NCBI RefSeq assembly: GCF_006442545.2
Contig: NZ_CP083952.1
Location: 3,883,501 to 3,947,500 of the forward strand
From: Mesorhizobium sp. B2-1-8
GTDB lineage: Bacteria; Pseudomonadota; Alphaproteobacteria; Rhizobiales; Rhizobiaceae
Length of the DNA: 64,000 nt
Direction of reading: 5' to 3'
The position numbers and the translations under genes are program-made. The first letter of the stretch is position 1. Every line of letters starts with the position of its first letter. Positions 35,799 to 44,577 of this stretch are shown in pieces. Below the pieces are notes generated by a model that did no database searches, was not told the origin of the DNA, and saw only the letters and a program-made list of their open reading frames with translations.

Positions 35799-37009
35799 TC
35801 CATCTGTCCGCAAATGATTTCACGTGGATAAGCGCCATCCGCCATGGCCAGGACATGATCCGGTTGCGGCTTCAAGCGAATGAGTGGGGCGCCGATGTCG
35901 GATAGCCCTTCCGAAATCGTGACAGTTCCGGCGTGCGCTCGGGACAATGCTGCGCCAGTGATTTTCCAGATCGCAAGGGCGATGAGGGCGCCGGCGTAGC
36001 CGTCAATGGCATAGTGCCAGCCAAGGACCACCGAACCGAGCATGATCAGCGCCGCGAATATCCACATCAAAATGCCAAGGCGGGCGGATAGCCTTGTCGC
36101 ATGGAGGGCAATGAGCACGGCCGACGCGACATGCATGGAGGGAAATGCCGATATGCCCATGCTGCCCGAAGGCAAGCCCTGATAGCCGCCCCACAGCCTG
36201 TCCTGCAGGGACAGAGCCCAGATCGGATATTGCTGATTTGCCGATTGAAGTGCGTCCATCAACGGTTGATAGAGATCGCCAAGGCCGAGCCTGGCGTAGT
36301 AGCAAGGGCCGGCGGACGAGAATATCAGGGCAATGCCGAAGCCGCCTATCAGCCATAGCAGCATGAAGCTGAGCAGAAACTGATGGCGCAGTAGGGAATC
36401 GCGAGCGGCGGCGATGCTTGAAAAGATCGCCGAGAGCAGCACCACGAACCAAAGATTGTAGCAAAGATTGAGAAAACGAACGGCCTGGGGGCTTTCAACG
36501 ATCCACCAGACCCATCGGTAGGTAGGGCGGCCGAAATGTAGGCCAACGCTGAATTGTGCAAAGGCCTGGTCCCAGGAGAAAGGCGCCAGCAACGCGATCG
36601 CCCCTTTCAGCACCGCGAAGCCGGATACAAAAGCCATGATCGCGACCAGTCCGTTCACGCTGTTGGCGATGCGCCTTTGATCGGACAGCAACTGCCAGAA
36701 CGAATTCAGGAAAAGGCGGAGTGGCGATGCGGCACCGTCAACAAACGCCAGCCATAACAGCCGGAATGCCGCGTAGACACATCCGGCGATCCACAAATAC
36801 ACCACCAGGTAGAAGCCGTATTCGGCAAGCAGTCCGAAATCCGGCAGGTTGCCGACCCGGGCGCCAATCACGAAACTTAATCCGAGAGTAAACAGGGCGA
36901 CCGCATGAATAACGCGGTGGCGAAAAAATGATTCGGCCAAAAGACGCAGAAAGGCGCCGCTCGCGCTGGCGTCAGGCTGCCTGCCTATAGTTTCCGAAAG
37001 GTCCTGCAT
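35753..37009 (-). CDS. PAP2-superfamily membrane phosphatase/phosphotransferase
   Basis: 418-aa integral membrane protein of the inositolphosphotransferase-like PAP2 type. About eight hydrophobic segments are visible. The catalytic half-sites are SAFPSMHVASAVL (near residue 290) and LGWHYAIDGYAGALIAL (near 334), giving the PSMH and HYxxD residues of the family. Ligand is unknown; an undecaprenyl or phospholipid phosphate is plausible. Its C-terminal 46 bases overlap the remnant gene on the other strand. The N-terminal 30 residues are cytoplasmic and Ser/Ala-rich. Confidence 0.82.
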   Translation of the reverse strand: MQDLSETIGRQPDASASGAFLRLLAESFFRHRVIHAVALFTLGLSFVIGARVGNLPDFGLLAEYGFYLVVYLWIAGCVYAAFRLLWLAFVDGAASPLRLFLNSFWQLLSDQRRIANSVNGLVAIMAFVSGFAVLKGAIALLAPFSWDQAFAQFSVGLHFGRPTYRWVWWIVESPQAVRFLNLCYNLWFVVLLSAIFSSIAAARDSLLRHQFLLSFMLLWLIGGFGIALIFSSAGPCYYARLGLGDLYQPLMDALQSANQQYPIWALSLQDRLWGGYQGLPSGSMGISAFPSMHVASAVLIALHATRLSARLGILMWIFAALIMLGSVVLGWHYAIDGYAGALIALAIWKITGAALSRAHAGTVTISEGLSDIGAPLIRLKPQPDHVLAMADGAYPREIICGQMDQEGRSSEKDGSESL

Positions 37010-37125
37010 CGCCGCCCATCCCTAGCGAAAAGATGCATCGGGAAGGCTTGCAAAGATATGAACAAAGTAATCGCAGGCAGCAATACAGGCGACAAGATGA
37101 TCCGCCGGTTTATAAAGGATTAAGG

Positions 37126-37557
37126 TCAGCTCTGGAGGACGCCGCGGATCTTGTCTGCGTTCTGCGCCAGCACTTCCGGATTCTCCATCGCGCCTGTGTG
37201 CGGCTTCAGAGGGATGCCGTCGAAACGCGGGACGACATGGACATGCAGGTGATAGACGGTTTGTCCGGATGCAGGCTCATTGAACTGCATGATGGTGACG
37301 CCGTCGGCATTGAAAGCCTTCCTGACCGCGCGTGCCACTTTCTGAACGACCACGAAAAGGGGGCCGAATGTCGACGGGTCGGCGTCGAGCAGATTGCGCG
37401 ACGGCGCTTTCGGCACCACCAGCGTATGGCCCGGTCCTTGCGGCATCACATCCATGAAAGCCACGACGGCTTCGTCCTCGTACACACGCTGCGAGGGTAT
37501 TTCGCCGCGCAGGATTTTTGCGAAGATGTTGTCGGTGTCATAGGCGGCCTCAGTCAT
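37126..37557 (-). CDS. HIT family nucleotide-binding protein
   Basis: 143-aa HIT-fold hydrolase. The H-x-H-x-H-x-x motif is VYHLHVHVVPRF near residue 93, preceded by QFNEPASGQT. The N-terminal block NIFAKILRGEIPSQRVYEDE is typical of the family (HinT-like). Such proteins hydrolyse purine nucleoside phosphoramidates or related adducts. The start at 37557 is chosen over an upstream in-frame ATG because GGAG lies about 9 bases before it. The 174-base gap upstream carries three stable hairpins. Confidence 0.9.
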   Translation of the reverse strand: MTEAAYDTDNIFAKILRGEIPSQRVYEDEAVVAFMDVMPQGPGHTLVVPKAPSRNLLDADPSTFGPLFVVVQKVARAVRKAFNADGVTIMQFNEPASGQTVYHLHVHVVPRFDGIPLKPHTGAMENPEVLAQNADKIRGVLQS

Positions 37558-37599
37558 GGTGAACGCTCCGGAGTGTGCCTTGCCCTCCGGTGTAGCGAA

Positions 37600-37714
37600 G
37601 CCGCCTCCGAGCGGCAAGACGAAGCTGCGCTGCGATCAGCCGAGAACGCTTGCGCGTCCATGCCCGAGGCATGGCTTGGTGGATACCTGCCGCAGGGTAA
37701 ACAGCGTCGGCAGG
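37600..37714 (-). other. Structured intergenic segment: three successive hairpins
   Basis: On the minus strand reading toward the HIT gene: CCTGCCG...CGGCAGG (37714-37686), then CCATGCC-TCG-GGCATGG (37674-37658), then GCCGC...GCGGC (37615-37600). No gene is supported here. A dispersed repeat, a small RNA or an mRNA-processing segment are all possible; I cannot choose. Confidence 0.4.
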
Positions 37715-37731
37715 CGTGTCGAAAAAGCCTG

Positions 37732-38946
37732 CTATTCCTCGAGATCTTTGCGGAACGGGGTATGTTCTTCCAGATATTCGCCCATCCGCTCCACCTCGCG
37801 CCGCTCGCGCCCGAGATAATCGGCGACCGCTTTGCGCAGGCCGGGATGGGCAATGTAGTGCGCCGAATGCATGGTCACCGGCCGGTAGCCGCGCGCCAGC
37901 TTGTGCTCGCCTTGCGCGCCTGCTTCGACCACCTTCAGCTTGCGTTCGATGGCGAAGTCGATTGCCTGGTGATAGCAGACCTCGAAATGCAGGTAGGGGT
38001 GATCCTCGATGCAGCCCCAGTTGCGGCCGTAGAGCGCGTCGGAGCCGATGAAGTTGATGGCGCCGGCAATGTAGCGCCCGTTGCGTCTGGCCATCACCAG
38101 CAGGATGTCGCCCGCCATGCGTTCGCCGATCAGCGAGAAGAACTGGCGGTTCAGGTAGGGGCGGCCCCATTTGCGGCTGCCGGTGTCCATATAGAAGGCG
38201 AAGAAGTCGTCCCAGGCCCTTTCGGTCAGGTCCTTGCCGGTCAGCCAGTCGATCGTGATGCCATCGGCAAGCGCTTCGCGCCGTTCCTTCTTCATCGCCT
38301 TGCGCTTGCGCGAGGCAAGCGTGGCGAGGAAGTCGTCATAGGTGGAAAAGCCTTCGTTGAAGAAATGGAATTGCTGGTCGGTGCGATGCAGGAAGCCTGC
38401 GGCCTCCAGCGTCGCGACGTCGCTCTCCTGCGCGAAAGTGACATGCGCCGAGGATATGCCGAGCTTGTCGGTCACCATTTTGAGCCCGGCGGCAAGCCCC
38501 GCCTTGACCGCGTCCTGATCCTCGCCTTTGCCGACCAGCAGGCGAGGGCCGGTGACGGGCGTGAACGGCACGGCACTTTGCAGTTTTGGATAGTAACGGC
38601 CGCCGGCGCGCTCGAAGGCATCCGACCAACCGTGATCGAACACATATTCGCCCTGGCTGTGCGATTTGAGATAGCAGGGAACAGCGCCGAGCAGCCTGCC
38701 TTGCGCGGTTTCCAGCCGCAGGTGATGGCCCTGCCAGCCGGTGCGCCGCACGGCGCAGCCCGAATCCTCCAAGGCGCTCAAAAAAGCGAATGAAACGAGT
38801 GGGTTATATCCGGCTTCCGCGTCGCCGCGCGTGGTACCGGCAAAGCCGTTCCATTCATCGGAGGTAAAGGCTCCTATGCCCGCGGCGATGCGGATCGAAT
38901 AGTCCGCATTCGCCGTTTGTCCATCGCAGTCGTCGCCCTGATCCAT
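37732..38946 (-). CDS. FemAB-like GNAT-fold protein (COG3146 / DUF482 type)
   Basis: 404-aa protein of the family annotated as peptidogalycan biosynthesis/recognition or GNAT acyltransferase. Characteristic segments are NPLVSFAFLSALEDSGCAV near residue 48, YYPKLQSAVPFTPVTGPRLL near 117, the C-terminal block LYGRNWGCIEDHPYLHFEVCYHQAID near 310, and GAQGEHKLARGY near 350. FemAB-type folds are two joined GNAT domains that often add amino acids to cell wall precursors. The specific substrate is unknown. It is upstream of the hairpin-rich gap and the HIT gene. Confidence 0.82.
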   Translation of the reverse strand: MDQGDDCDGQTANADYSIRIAAGIGAFTSDEWNGFAGTTRGDAEAGYNPLVSFAFLSALEDSGCAVRRTGWQGHHLRLETAQGRLLGAVPCYLKSHSQGEYVFDHGWSDAFERAGGRYYPKLQSAVPFTPVTGPRLLVGKGEDQDAVKAGLAAGLKMVTDKLGISSAHVTFAQESDVATLEAAGFLHRTDQQFHFFNEGFSTYDDFLATLASRKRKAMKKERREALADGITIDWLTGKDLTERAWDDFFAFYMDTGSRKWGRPYLNRQFFSLIGERMAGDILLVMARRNGRYIAGAINFIGSDALYGRNWGCIEDHPYLHFEVCYHQAIDFAIERKLKVVEAGAQGEHKLARGYRPVTMHSAHYIAHPGLRKAVADYLGRERREVERMGEYLEEHTPFRKDLEE

Positions 38947-39001
38947 GAGGCTTATTTAAGCTCCATTCGGGCCGCTACAAGTCACGTTTCGGGCACCCTG
39001 C

Positions 39002-39730
39002 TCAGGCGACTTTGACCATGTCGGGCTCGAACCCTTCGAACGTCATCTGGTCGGCATATCTGAAGGTCAGGTCGATCGCCGGCTGGTCATGCACCGTCCA
39101 GGTGATGACAGGCATTTTGAGCTTTTCGCGCACGAAGCTGACAAACGGGTTCGGCAGATCGCCGGCGGCGTAGGAGGTAAAGGAGAGTTCGTGCGCCAGC
39201 ATGGAAAAGTGTGCTTCGATCAGCTTGGCGTCCTTCCCATAGGCAGTCAATCCAGCCGGAATACCGGGCGCGTGCCGGGGGAAATCGCGGATCAGCCAGT
39301 GATCGAACGACATGATCGCCGCCTTGCCCTTGTAGCGCTTCAGCATCTTGCCTACGCGCGCCACCAGGCCTTCGTCGCGACCGGGAGTTCCTTTCAGTTC
39401 GACGACCATGGGCACACGACCATCGACGAGATCGAGCGTTTCCTGCAGCGTCGGCACGCGATCCGCCGTGCCGCCAACCTTGAGCGCGGTAAGTTCGGCA
39501 GCGCTGCGTTGCCAGACGAAACCGTCCCGTCCGGTCAGCCGTTGCAAATCGTCATCATGGATGACGACGGGAACGCCATCCGACGACAGATGCACGTCGC
39601 ATTCGATCGCGTAGCCGCGTTCGGCCGCGGCGGCGAAGGCGGAAAGCGTGTTTTCCCAGCGCGTCTTGTTCATGTCGTGAAAGCCGCGATGGGCAACCGG
39701 CCGGGCAGTCAGCCAGGAGAGGTCGGTCAT
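39002..39730 (-). CDS. Glycerophosphodiester phosphodiesterase family protein
   Basis: 242-aa TIM-barrel phosphodiesterase. The metal- and substrate-binding residues are visible in VAHRGFHD (about 14-21), WENTLSAFAAA, IECDVHLSSDGVPVVIHDDDL near 50-70 and the later VVELKGTPGRD. No signal peptide is seen, so it should act in the cytoplasm, cleaving glycerophosphodiesters to glycerol 3-phosphate and an alcohol. The start at 39730 is chosen; a start at 39748 would overlap ridA by 8 bases. It is in one operon with the ridA gene. Confidence 0.88.
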   Translation of the reverse strand: MTDLSWLTARPVAHRGFHDMNKTRWENTLSAFAAAAERGYAIECDVHLSSDGVPVVIHDDDLQRLTGRDGFVWQRSAAELTALKVGGTADRVPTLQETLDLVDGRVPMVVELKGTPGRDEGLVARVGKMLKRYKGKAAIMSFDHWLIRDFPRHAPGIPAGLTAYGKDAKLIEAHFSMLAHELSFTSYAAGDLPNPFVSFVREKLKMPVITWTVHDQPAIDLTFRYADQMTFEGFEPDMVKVA

Positions 39731-39740
39731 GTCCGCACCT

Positions 39741-40208
39741 TCACTCATCGACTTCGAAGATCGCTTCGATCTCCACCGCGGCATTAAGCGGCAGGGAGGC
39801 GGTGCCGACGGCGGAGCGTGCGTGCTTGCCGGCTTCGCCAAGCGCGGCAACCAGGAAATCCGAGGCGCCGTTGGCGACCAGATGCTGCTCGACGAAGTCG
39901 GGGGCCGACGCCACGAAGACGGTGATCTTGACCAGACGGCGGATCTTCTCGAGGTCGCCAAGTGCCGCCTTGGCTTGCGCCAGGATGTTGATGGCGCAGT
40001 ATTTCGCCGCGTCCTTGCCGCTTGCCGTGTCGACGTCGCGGCCGAGCAGGCCGCTCGCCTGCAGCTTGCCGTCCTTGAGCGGCAATTGTCCTGCCGTGAA
40101 CAGCAAGTTGCCGGTCCTGCAATAGGGCACGTAGTTGGCGGCAGGCGCGGCGGCAACAGGAAGTGTGACGCCGAGATCGCTTAGCCGCTTTTCGATTGTT
40201 TCACTCAT
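39741..40208 (-). CDS. RidA family protein
   Basis: 155-aa member of the RidA/YjgF family, of the longer ~150-residue branch. Typical segments are YVPYCRTGNLLFTAGQLPLK near residue 26 and AKAALGDLEKIRRLVKITVFV near 78. The classic RidA hydrolyses reactive enamine/imine intermediates made by PLP enzymes; the longer branch may have other substrates. The C-terminal R-S-A-V-G (near 136) holds the usual conserved arginine. It precedes the glycerophosphodiesterase gene by 10 bases. Confidence 0.88.
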   Translation of the reverse strand: MSETIEKRLSDLGVTLPVAAAPAANYVPYCRTGNLLFTAGQLPLKDGKLQASGLLGRDVDTASGKDAAKYCAINILAQAKAALGDLEKIRRLVKITVFVASAPDFVEQHLVANGASDFLVAALGEAGKHARSAVGTASLPLNAAVEIEAIFEVDE

Positions 40209-40346
40209 TGCTTTTCCCTATTGCTGGAAGGTGCCGCGCTGGCCGGGCCGAAATTGCTATTTTTGCCTCGCTTCCGCCATGACTTTTTTTAAGCTGGACC
40301 ATCTTTCCCTGCGGTCTGCCATCAGCCGCGACGATTGGAGTACCTC

Positions 40347-41177
40347 ATGCGCGCATCGCGCCTTGCATTCCACGCCGTTCTGTTGTCGGCGCTCTTCCCC
40401 GTGGGCTCCGCTTTTGCCGTACCGGCGCTGCAGGCGCATCGCGCCGTCTACGATCTCACGCTCAAGAAAGCGGATGATCGATCCGGCATCACCGGTATCA
40501 CCGGCCGTATGGTCTACGAGTTCAACGGCTCCGCCTGCGAGGGCTATACGGTGAAATTCCGTTTCGTCACGCAGATCGCGACCAGCGACAACACGAAGCT
40601 GACCGACCAGCAGACCACCACCTTCGAGGATGCGGAAGGCAAGATGTTTTCTTTCGTGACGAAGTCCTTCGTCGACCAGAACCTCGACAAGGAGGTCAAG
40701 GGCGTCGCGACCAAGAATGCCAAGGGGCTGAAGGTCGATATCGACAAGCCGGAGAAGAACAGTCTTGAACTCGCTGCCACCCAGTTTCCGACCCAGCATC
40801 TGGTCGAGCTGATCGGCAAGGCCGAAAAAGGCGAAACCTTCTACCAGACCAACCTGTTCGACGGCTCGGAGGACGCCAACAAAGTGATGACGACCACGGT
40901 TGTCGTCGGCAAGAAGACCGAAGCCGACAAGGCCGATCCGGAAGCGCCGGCACTGGCGAAGCTTGCCACCGACAAATATTGGCCGGTCGACATCGCCTAT
41001 TTCGACGACAGCGCCCAGAAGGGCGAGGAAGTGCCGGAATACCGGATCAGCTTCAAGCTGCACGAGAACGGCATCACCCGTGATCTCGTCATGGACTATG
41101 GCGACTTCTCCATGACCGGCAAGCTGGTCAACCTGTCGCTGTTCGACCAGACAAAGCCTTGTCCGGTATCGAAATAG
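40347..41177 (+). CDS. EipB family (DUF1849) periplasmic envelope integrity protein
   Basis: 276-aa protein with a Sec signal peptide (RLAFHAVLLSALFPVGSAFA). The mature protein starts VPALQAHRAVYDLTLKK, a DUF1849 hallmark. Two cysteines, SACEGY near residue 62 and TKPCPVSK at the end, match the disulfide pair of Brucella EipB, a spiral beta-sheet periplasmic protein needed for envelope integrity. GGAG lies 8 bases before the chosen ATG; an in-frame ATG lies 4 codons upstream. Its role here is inferred from Brucella. Confidence 0.87.
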   Translation: MRASRLAFHAVLLSALFPVGSAFAVPALQAHRAVYDLTLKKADDRSGITGITGRMVYEFNGSACEGYTVKFRFVTQIATSDNTKLTDQQTTTFEDAEGKMFSFVTKSFVDQNLDKEVKGVATKNAKGLKVDIDKPEKNSLELAATQFPTQHLVELIGKAEKGETFYQTNLFDGSEDANKVMTTTVVVGKKTEADKADPEAPALAKLATDKYWPVDIAYFDDSAQKGEEVPEYRISFKLHENGITRDLVMDYGDFSMTGKLVNLSLFDQTKPCPVSK

Positions 41178-41213
41178 CAACGATGCGCAACTGAGCTGGC
41201 CGCGGCGGGCCTG

Positions 41214-41492
41214 ATGGCGGTCTATGTCGATGCGGCGATCTGGAAGTGGGCAGGCCATCGCTGGTGCCATCTGATGGCCGACGACACCGAAGAGCTGCAT
41301 CGGTTCGCAGCCCAGCTTGGCGTGAAGCGCTCGTCCTACCAGGGGCCGCCCAGGACATCGGCGCCACACTATGACATAACCGGCTTCGAGCGCGACCGCG
41401 CGGTGAGGCTCGGCGCCATCGAATGCAGCCGCGAGGAGATCGTCGCGATCCTCAGGCGCGTGCGGGTACCCAACGGCAAGGCAAAGCGCTGA
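41214..41492 (+). CDS. DUF4031 domain protein
   Basis: 92-aa small protein. The pattern MAVYVDAAIWKWAGHRWCHLMAD at the start and YDITGFERDRAVRLGAIEC in the second half match DUF4031, a family of unknown function found alone or fused to other proteins. It has one Cys in WCHL and is otherwise soluble. It is 36 bases after eipB and could share its transcript. A 204-base gap to rpsB follows, with the rpsB promoter and leader. Confidence 0.8.
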   Translation: MAVYVDAAIWKWAGHRWCHLMADDTEELHRFAAQLGVKRSSYQGPPRTSAPHYDITGFERDRAVRLGAIECSREEIVAILRRVRVPNGKAKR

Positions 41493-41539
41493 GGACAGGG
41501 CGCGGATCGTCGCATGTCACGCCGCGGACGCCGCGGCGC

Positions 41540-41568
41540 TTGCGTTTAGCGCGCTTCCCCTCTATATG
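41540..41568 (+). promoter_or_regulatory. Promoter of rpsB-tsf
   Basis: TTGCGT (41540-41545), a 17-base spacer and TATATG (41563-41568). Transcription should begin near 41575, giving a leader of about 120 bases before rpsB. Confidence 0.6.
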
Positions 41569-41583
41569 CCCGCTCATTCCACA

Positions 41584-41671
41584 CACGGACTTTGGTGTCT
41601 GCCCGGGAGAAATCCGGCTGAAACCTCCGGTGGCGTTCAAGGACCTCGGTCCAAAAATGCCTGTGTCCGTG
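41584..41671 (+). promoter_or_regulatory. Structured rpsB leader, possible S2 autoregulatory RNA
   Basis: CACGGAC (41584-41590) pairs with GTCCGTG (41665-41671), closing an 80-base domain just before the ribosome site AAGGAAATGAG. GGACC and GGTCC lie inside near its end. rpsB operons are feedback-controlled by S2 in E. coli through the leader; the same role here is inferred. Confidence 0.4.
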
Positions 41672-41696
41672 GAGGCTAACCGGAAAGGAAATGAGA

Positions 41697-42479
41697 ATGG
41701 CACTGCCTGATTTCAGCATGCGCCAGCTTTTGGAAGCTGGCATTCACTTCGGCCACCAGACCCACCGCTGGAACCCGAAGATGGCGCCCTACATCTACGG
41801 CGCCCGTAACAACATCCACATCATCGACCTCTCGCAGACGGTGCCTTTGCTGCACCAGGCGCTGAAGCAGGTTTCCGACACCGTTGCCAAGGGCGGCCGC
41901 GTGCTGTTCGTCGGCACCAAGCGCCAGGCGTCGGACATCGTCGCCGATGCCGCGCAGCGTTCGGCCCAGTACTACGTCAATTCGCGTTGGCTCGGCGGCA
42001 TGCTGACCAACTGGAAGACGATCTCGAACTCGATCCAGCGCCTGCGCAAGCTCGACGAGATGCTGGCCGGCGAGGCGCAAGGCCTGACCAAGAAGGAACG
42101 CCTGAACCTCGACCGCGAGCGCGAGAAGCTCGACAAGGCGCTCGGCGGCATCAAGGACATGGGCTCGACGCCCGACCTGATGTTCGTGATCGACACCAAT
42201 AAGGAGGCGATCGCCATCCTCGAGGCGAAGCGCCTGGGCATACCGGTGGTCGCTATCATCGATTCGAACTGCGATCCGGACAAGATCGACTTCCCGATCC
42301 CCGGCAATGACGACGCGGCCCGCGCCATCCAGCTCTATTGTGACCTGATCGCCAAGGCTGCGATCGACGGCATCGCCCGTCAGCAGGGCGCGCTCGGCGT
42401 CGACATCGGCGCTTCCGTCGAAGCTCCGGTCGAACCGGCGCTCGATCCGGCTCCGGCGTCGGAAGCCCCCGAGGCTTGA
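41697..42479 (+). CDS. rpsB: 30S ribosomal protein S2
   Basis: 260-aa S2. Family blocks are [21 protein letters not shown] near residue 9, [28 protein letters not shown] near 98, and [22 protein letters not shown] near 160, with [25 protein letters not shown]. The C-terminal 30 residues are acidic and proline-rich, as in other alphaproteobacteria. ATG 41697 is chosen with AAGGAA 8 bases before it. It is cotranscribed with tsf across a terminator-like hairpin. Confidence 0.97.
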   Translation: MALPDFSMRQLLEAGIHFGHQTHRWNPKMAPYIYGARNNIHIIDLSQTVPLLHQALKQVSDTVAKGGRVLFVGTKRQASDIVADAAQRSAQYYVNSRWLGGMLTNWKTISNSIQRLRKLDEMLAGEAQGLTKKERLNLDREREKLDKALGGIKDMGSTPDLMFVIDTNKEAIAILEAKRLGIPVVAIIDSNCDPDKIDFPIPGNDDAARAIQLYCDLIAKAAIDGIARQQGALGVDIGASVEAPVEPALDPAPASEAPEA

Positions 42480-42484
42480 TAATC

Positions 42485-42509
42485 GAAGGCCGGCTTGCGG
42501 CCTTCATCT
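42485..42509 (+). terminator. Hairpin between rpsB and tsf
   Basis: GAAGGCCG (42485-42492) and CGGCCTTC (42498-42505) form a perfect 8-bp stem with a 5-base loop, then ATCTTTC. The weak T-run suggests partial termination, which would tune S2 against EF-Ts levels. Confidence 0.55.
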
Positions 42510-42589
42510 TTCTCATATTTTGGCACGCTAAACAGACGCACCGTCGAGATTCGATGGTGCGTCGGCGCATTTGAAACAAAGAGGCGACA

Positions 42590-43510
42590 ATGAGCATTTC
42601 GGCTGCACAGGTCAAAGAACTCCGCGACTTGACCGGCGCGGGCATGATGGACTGCAAGGCGGCGTTGAACGAGACCAACGGCAACATGGAAGAGGCCGTC
42701 GACTGGCTGCGCAAGAAGGGCATTTCCAAGGCCGACAAGAAGGCTGGCCGCACCGCCGCCGAAGGCCTGATCGGCGTCGACAACGGCGTGCGTGAAGCCG
42801 CCGTCGTCGAGGTGAATTCCGAGACGGATTTCGTCGCCCGCAATGCCGCCTTCCAGGAAATCGTCGCCAACGTCGCCAAGGTGGCGCTCGCCTATGGCAC
42901 GACCGAAGCTGTGGCCGCCGCGAAATATCCGGGTTCGGACAAGTCGGTCACGGACACCATCAAGGACGCTGTCGGCACCATCGGCGAGAACCTTGGCTTT
43001 CGCCGCTCGGCCAAGCTGACCGTTCCGCACGGCGCGGTTGCTACCTACGTCCACAATTCGGTTGCCGACGGCCTTGGCAAGCTCGGCGTGCTGGTCGCGA
43101 TCGAGACCACCGGCAACGAGCACGCCGCCAACGCCTTTGGCCGCCAGGTCGCCATGCATGTCGCCGCCACCAACCCGATGGCGCTGACCGCAGAGCAGAT
43201 CGACCCGGCAGCTGTCGAGCGCGAGAAGGCAATCTTCTCCGACCAGGCGCGTCAGTCGGGCAAGCCGGAAGCCATCATCGAAAAGATGGTCGAGGGTCGC
43301 CTGCGCAAGTTCTATGAGGAAGTCGTGCTCTTGAAGCAGGCGTTCGTGCTCAATCCCGACATCACCGTCGAGAAGGCGCTGAAGGATGCCGAAAAGGAAA
43401 TCGGCGCGCCAGCCAAGATCACGGCCTATCTGCGCTTCGCGCTTGGCGAGGGCATCGAGAAGGAAGAGTCCGATTTCGCCGCAGAGGTCGCTGCGGCAGT
43501 CAAGAAGTGA
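42590..43510 (+). CDS. tsf: Elongation factor Ts
   Basis: 306-aa guanine-nucleotide exchange factor for EF-Tu. The N-terminal UBA-like domain ([19 protein letters not shown], residues 7-25) and the TDFVARN core contact motif near residue 80 are present. The C-terminal subdomain is intact ([18 protein letters not shown] near 228). AAGAGGCGAC precedes the ATG. Its terminator hairpin lies inside the coding end of the converging LysR gene. Confidence 0.97.
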   Translation: MSISAAQVKELRDLTGAGMMDCKAALNETNGNMEEAVDWLRKKGISKADKKAGRTAAEGLIGVDNGVREAAVVEVNSETDFVARNAAFQEIVANVAKVALAYGTTEAVAAAKYPGSDKSVTDTIKDAVGTIGENLGFRRSAKLTVPHGAVATYVHNSVADGLGKLGVLVAIETTGNEHAANAFGRQVAMHVAATNPMALTAEQIDPAAVEREKAIFSDQARQSGKPEAIIEKMVEGRLRKFYEEVVLLKQAFVLNPDITVEKALKDAEKEIGAPAKITAYLRFALGEGIEKEESDFAAEVAAAVKK

Positions 43511-43523
43511 GCGTCCTACCGCA

Positions 43524-44459
43524 TTATTGCGGCTGTGTCTTTCGGCCGGGCGTCCGCAGGGATGCCCGGCCGATTTCGTTTGCGGTGTCGATGAAGGCCC
43601 TGAGCTTCGGCGCCATCGCCGCGCGGCGCGGGAAGTAGAGAAAAAGGCCGGGTTCCTCGATCGCCGATTGCGGCAGGACCTGCACCAGACGCCCGGCTGC
43701 AAGATCCGCGCGCGCCAGCGGCTCGAACATATAGGCGAGGCCGACGCCGGCGAGCGCCAGATCAATGGCGGCGAGCGAGTCCGTCACGATGGCCGTACCG
43801 CTGGTCTCCATGACCACATCCTTGCCATCCTCGGTCAAATCCCAGCGATAGAGAGCACCCGAACGGACGAGCCGGTACCCGATGCAATTGTGGTTCGCGA
43901 GATCGGCTACGCGGTGCGGACGACCACGTCGCCCGATATAGGCGGGAGAGGCGACGATGACGACTTTGAAGGGCTGCGTCAGTCGGATGGCCACCATGTC
44001 CTGCGCGATCATCTCGCCGAGCCGGATGCCGGCGTCAAAGCCTTCGCCGACGATGTCGACCAATCCCTGATCGGCAAAAATCTCGACCGTAATGTCGGGA
44101 TAGCGCTCGGCCATCGCGGCGACGACCGGCGTCACCGCCAATGGGATCGCGATGTTGGAGGCGTTGATCCTGAGCAAGCCGGTCGGCCTGCCCTTGACGC
44201 TGCGGATACGGTCCATCCGCTCGGCAATATCCTGGAGGGCAGGGGCCGCCGTTTCCACCAGCGCCTTGCCGGCCTCGGTGAGCGAAACGCTGCGCGTCGT
44301 GCGCGCAAACAGCGGCTGGCCGATCCGCTCCTCGACGAGGCGCACCGCATGGCTGACCGCCGAAGGGCTCATGCCGAGTTCAGCCGCGGCAAGCGCGAAG
44401 CCGCCGCGCCGGGCGACGGCAACGATGACAGGCAGATGCGTGAGCAGGTCCCGGTCCAT
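43524..44459 (-). CDS. LysR-type transcriptional regulator
   Basis: 311-aa LysR regulator. The helix-turn-helix is at residues 18-42 (GGFALAAAELGMSPSAVSHAV), followed by PLFARTTRSVSLTEAGKALV. The effector domain follows from about 90. It reads opposite to the NTF2-like/aldo-keto reductase genes and the intergenic region holds a 21-bp palindrome, so it probably controls them and itself. The inducer is unknown. The tsf terminator stem overlaps its last codons. Confidence 0.88.
   Translation of the reverse strand: MDRDLLTHLPVIVAVARRGGFALAAAELGMSPSAVSHAVRLVEERIGQPLFARTTRSVSLTEAGKALVETAAPALQDIAERMDRIRSVKGRPTGLLRINASNIAIPLAVTPVVAAMAERYPDITVEIFADQGLVDIVGEGFDAGIRLGEMIAQDMVAIRLTQPFKVVIVASPAYIGRRGRPHRVADLANHNCIGYRLVRSGALYRWDLTEDGKDVVMETSGTAIVTDSLAAIDLALAGVGLAYMFEPLARADLAAGRLVQVLPQSAIEEPGLFLYFPRRAAMAPKLRAFIDTANEIGRASLRTPGRKTQPQ
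43543..43572 (+). terminator. Terminator of the rpsB-tsf operon
   Basis: CGGCCGGGCGTCC (43543-43555) and GGATGCCCGGCCG (43560-43572) make a 13-bp stem with one G-U pair and a 4-base loop, followed by ATTTCGTTTG. It lies 33 bases after tsf, within the 3' coding part of the opposing LysR gene. Confidence 0.7.
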
Positions 44460-44477
44460 TCATGAACCATATCGCAT

Positions 44478-44498
44478 ATTCCATGCAGATCATGCAAT
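44478..44498. promoter_or_regulatory. Palindromic operator candidate for the LysR regulator
   Basis: ATTCCATG (44478-44485) and CATGCAAT (44491-44498) are inverted with one mismatch and a 5-base spacer, 19 bases upstream of the lysR ATG. LysR proteins usually bind a T-N11-A palindrome between divergent genes, so position and size fit. Binding is inferred. Confidence 0.5.
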
Positions 44499-44577
44499 CT
44501 TATCGATGCTGGGGCGAAGGTCCATATTGTCGCCAATACATCGGCGATCGGGGCTGATGGCATAAAGGAGAAGAGAC

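Noticed and set aside
37033..38793. 586-codon plus-strand frame opposite the HIT and FemAB-like genes
   Set aside because: The opposing genes carry clear motifs; this frame is a shadow.
42380..43765. 461-codon minus-strand frame opposite tsf and the LysR gene end
   Set aside because: It crosses two recognised genes and reads as low-complexity Arg/Asp/Gly/His-rich sequence.
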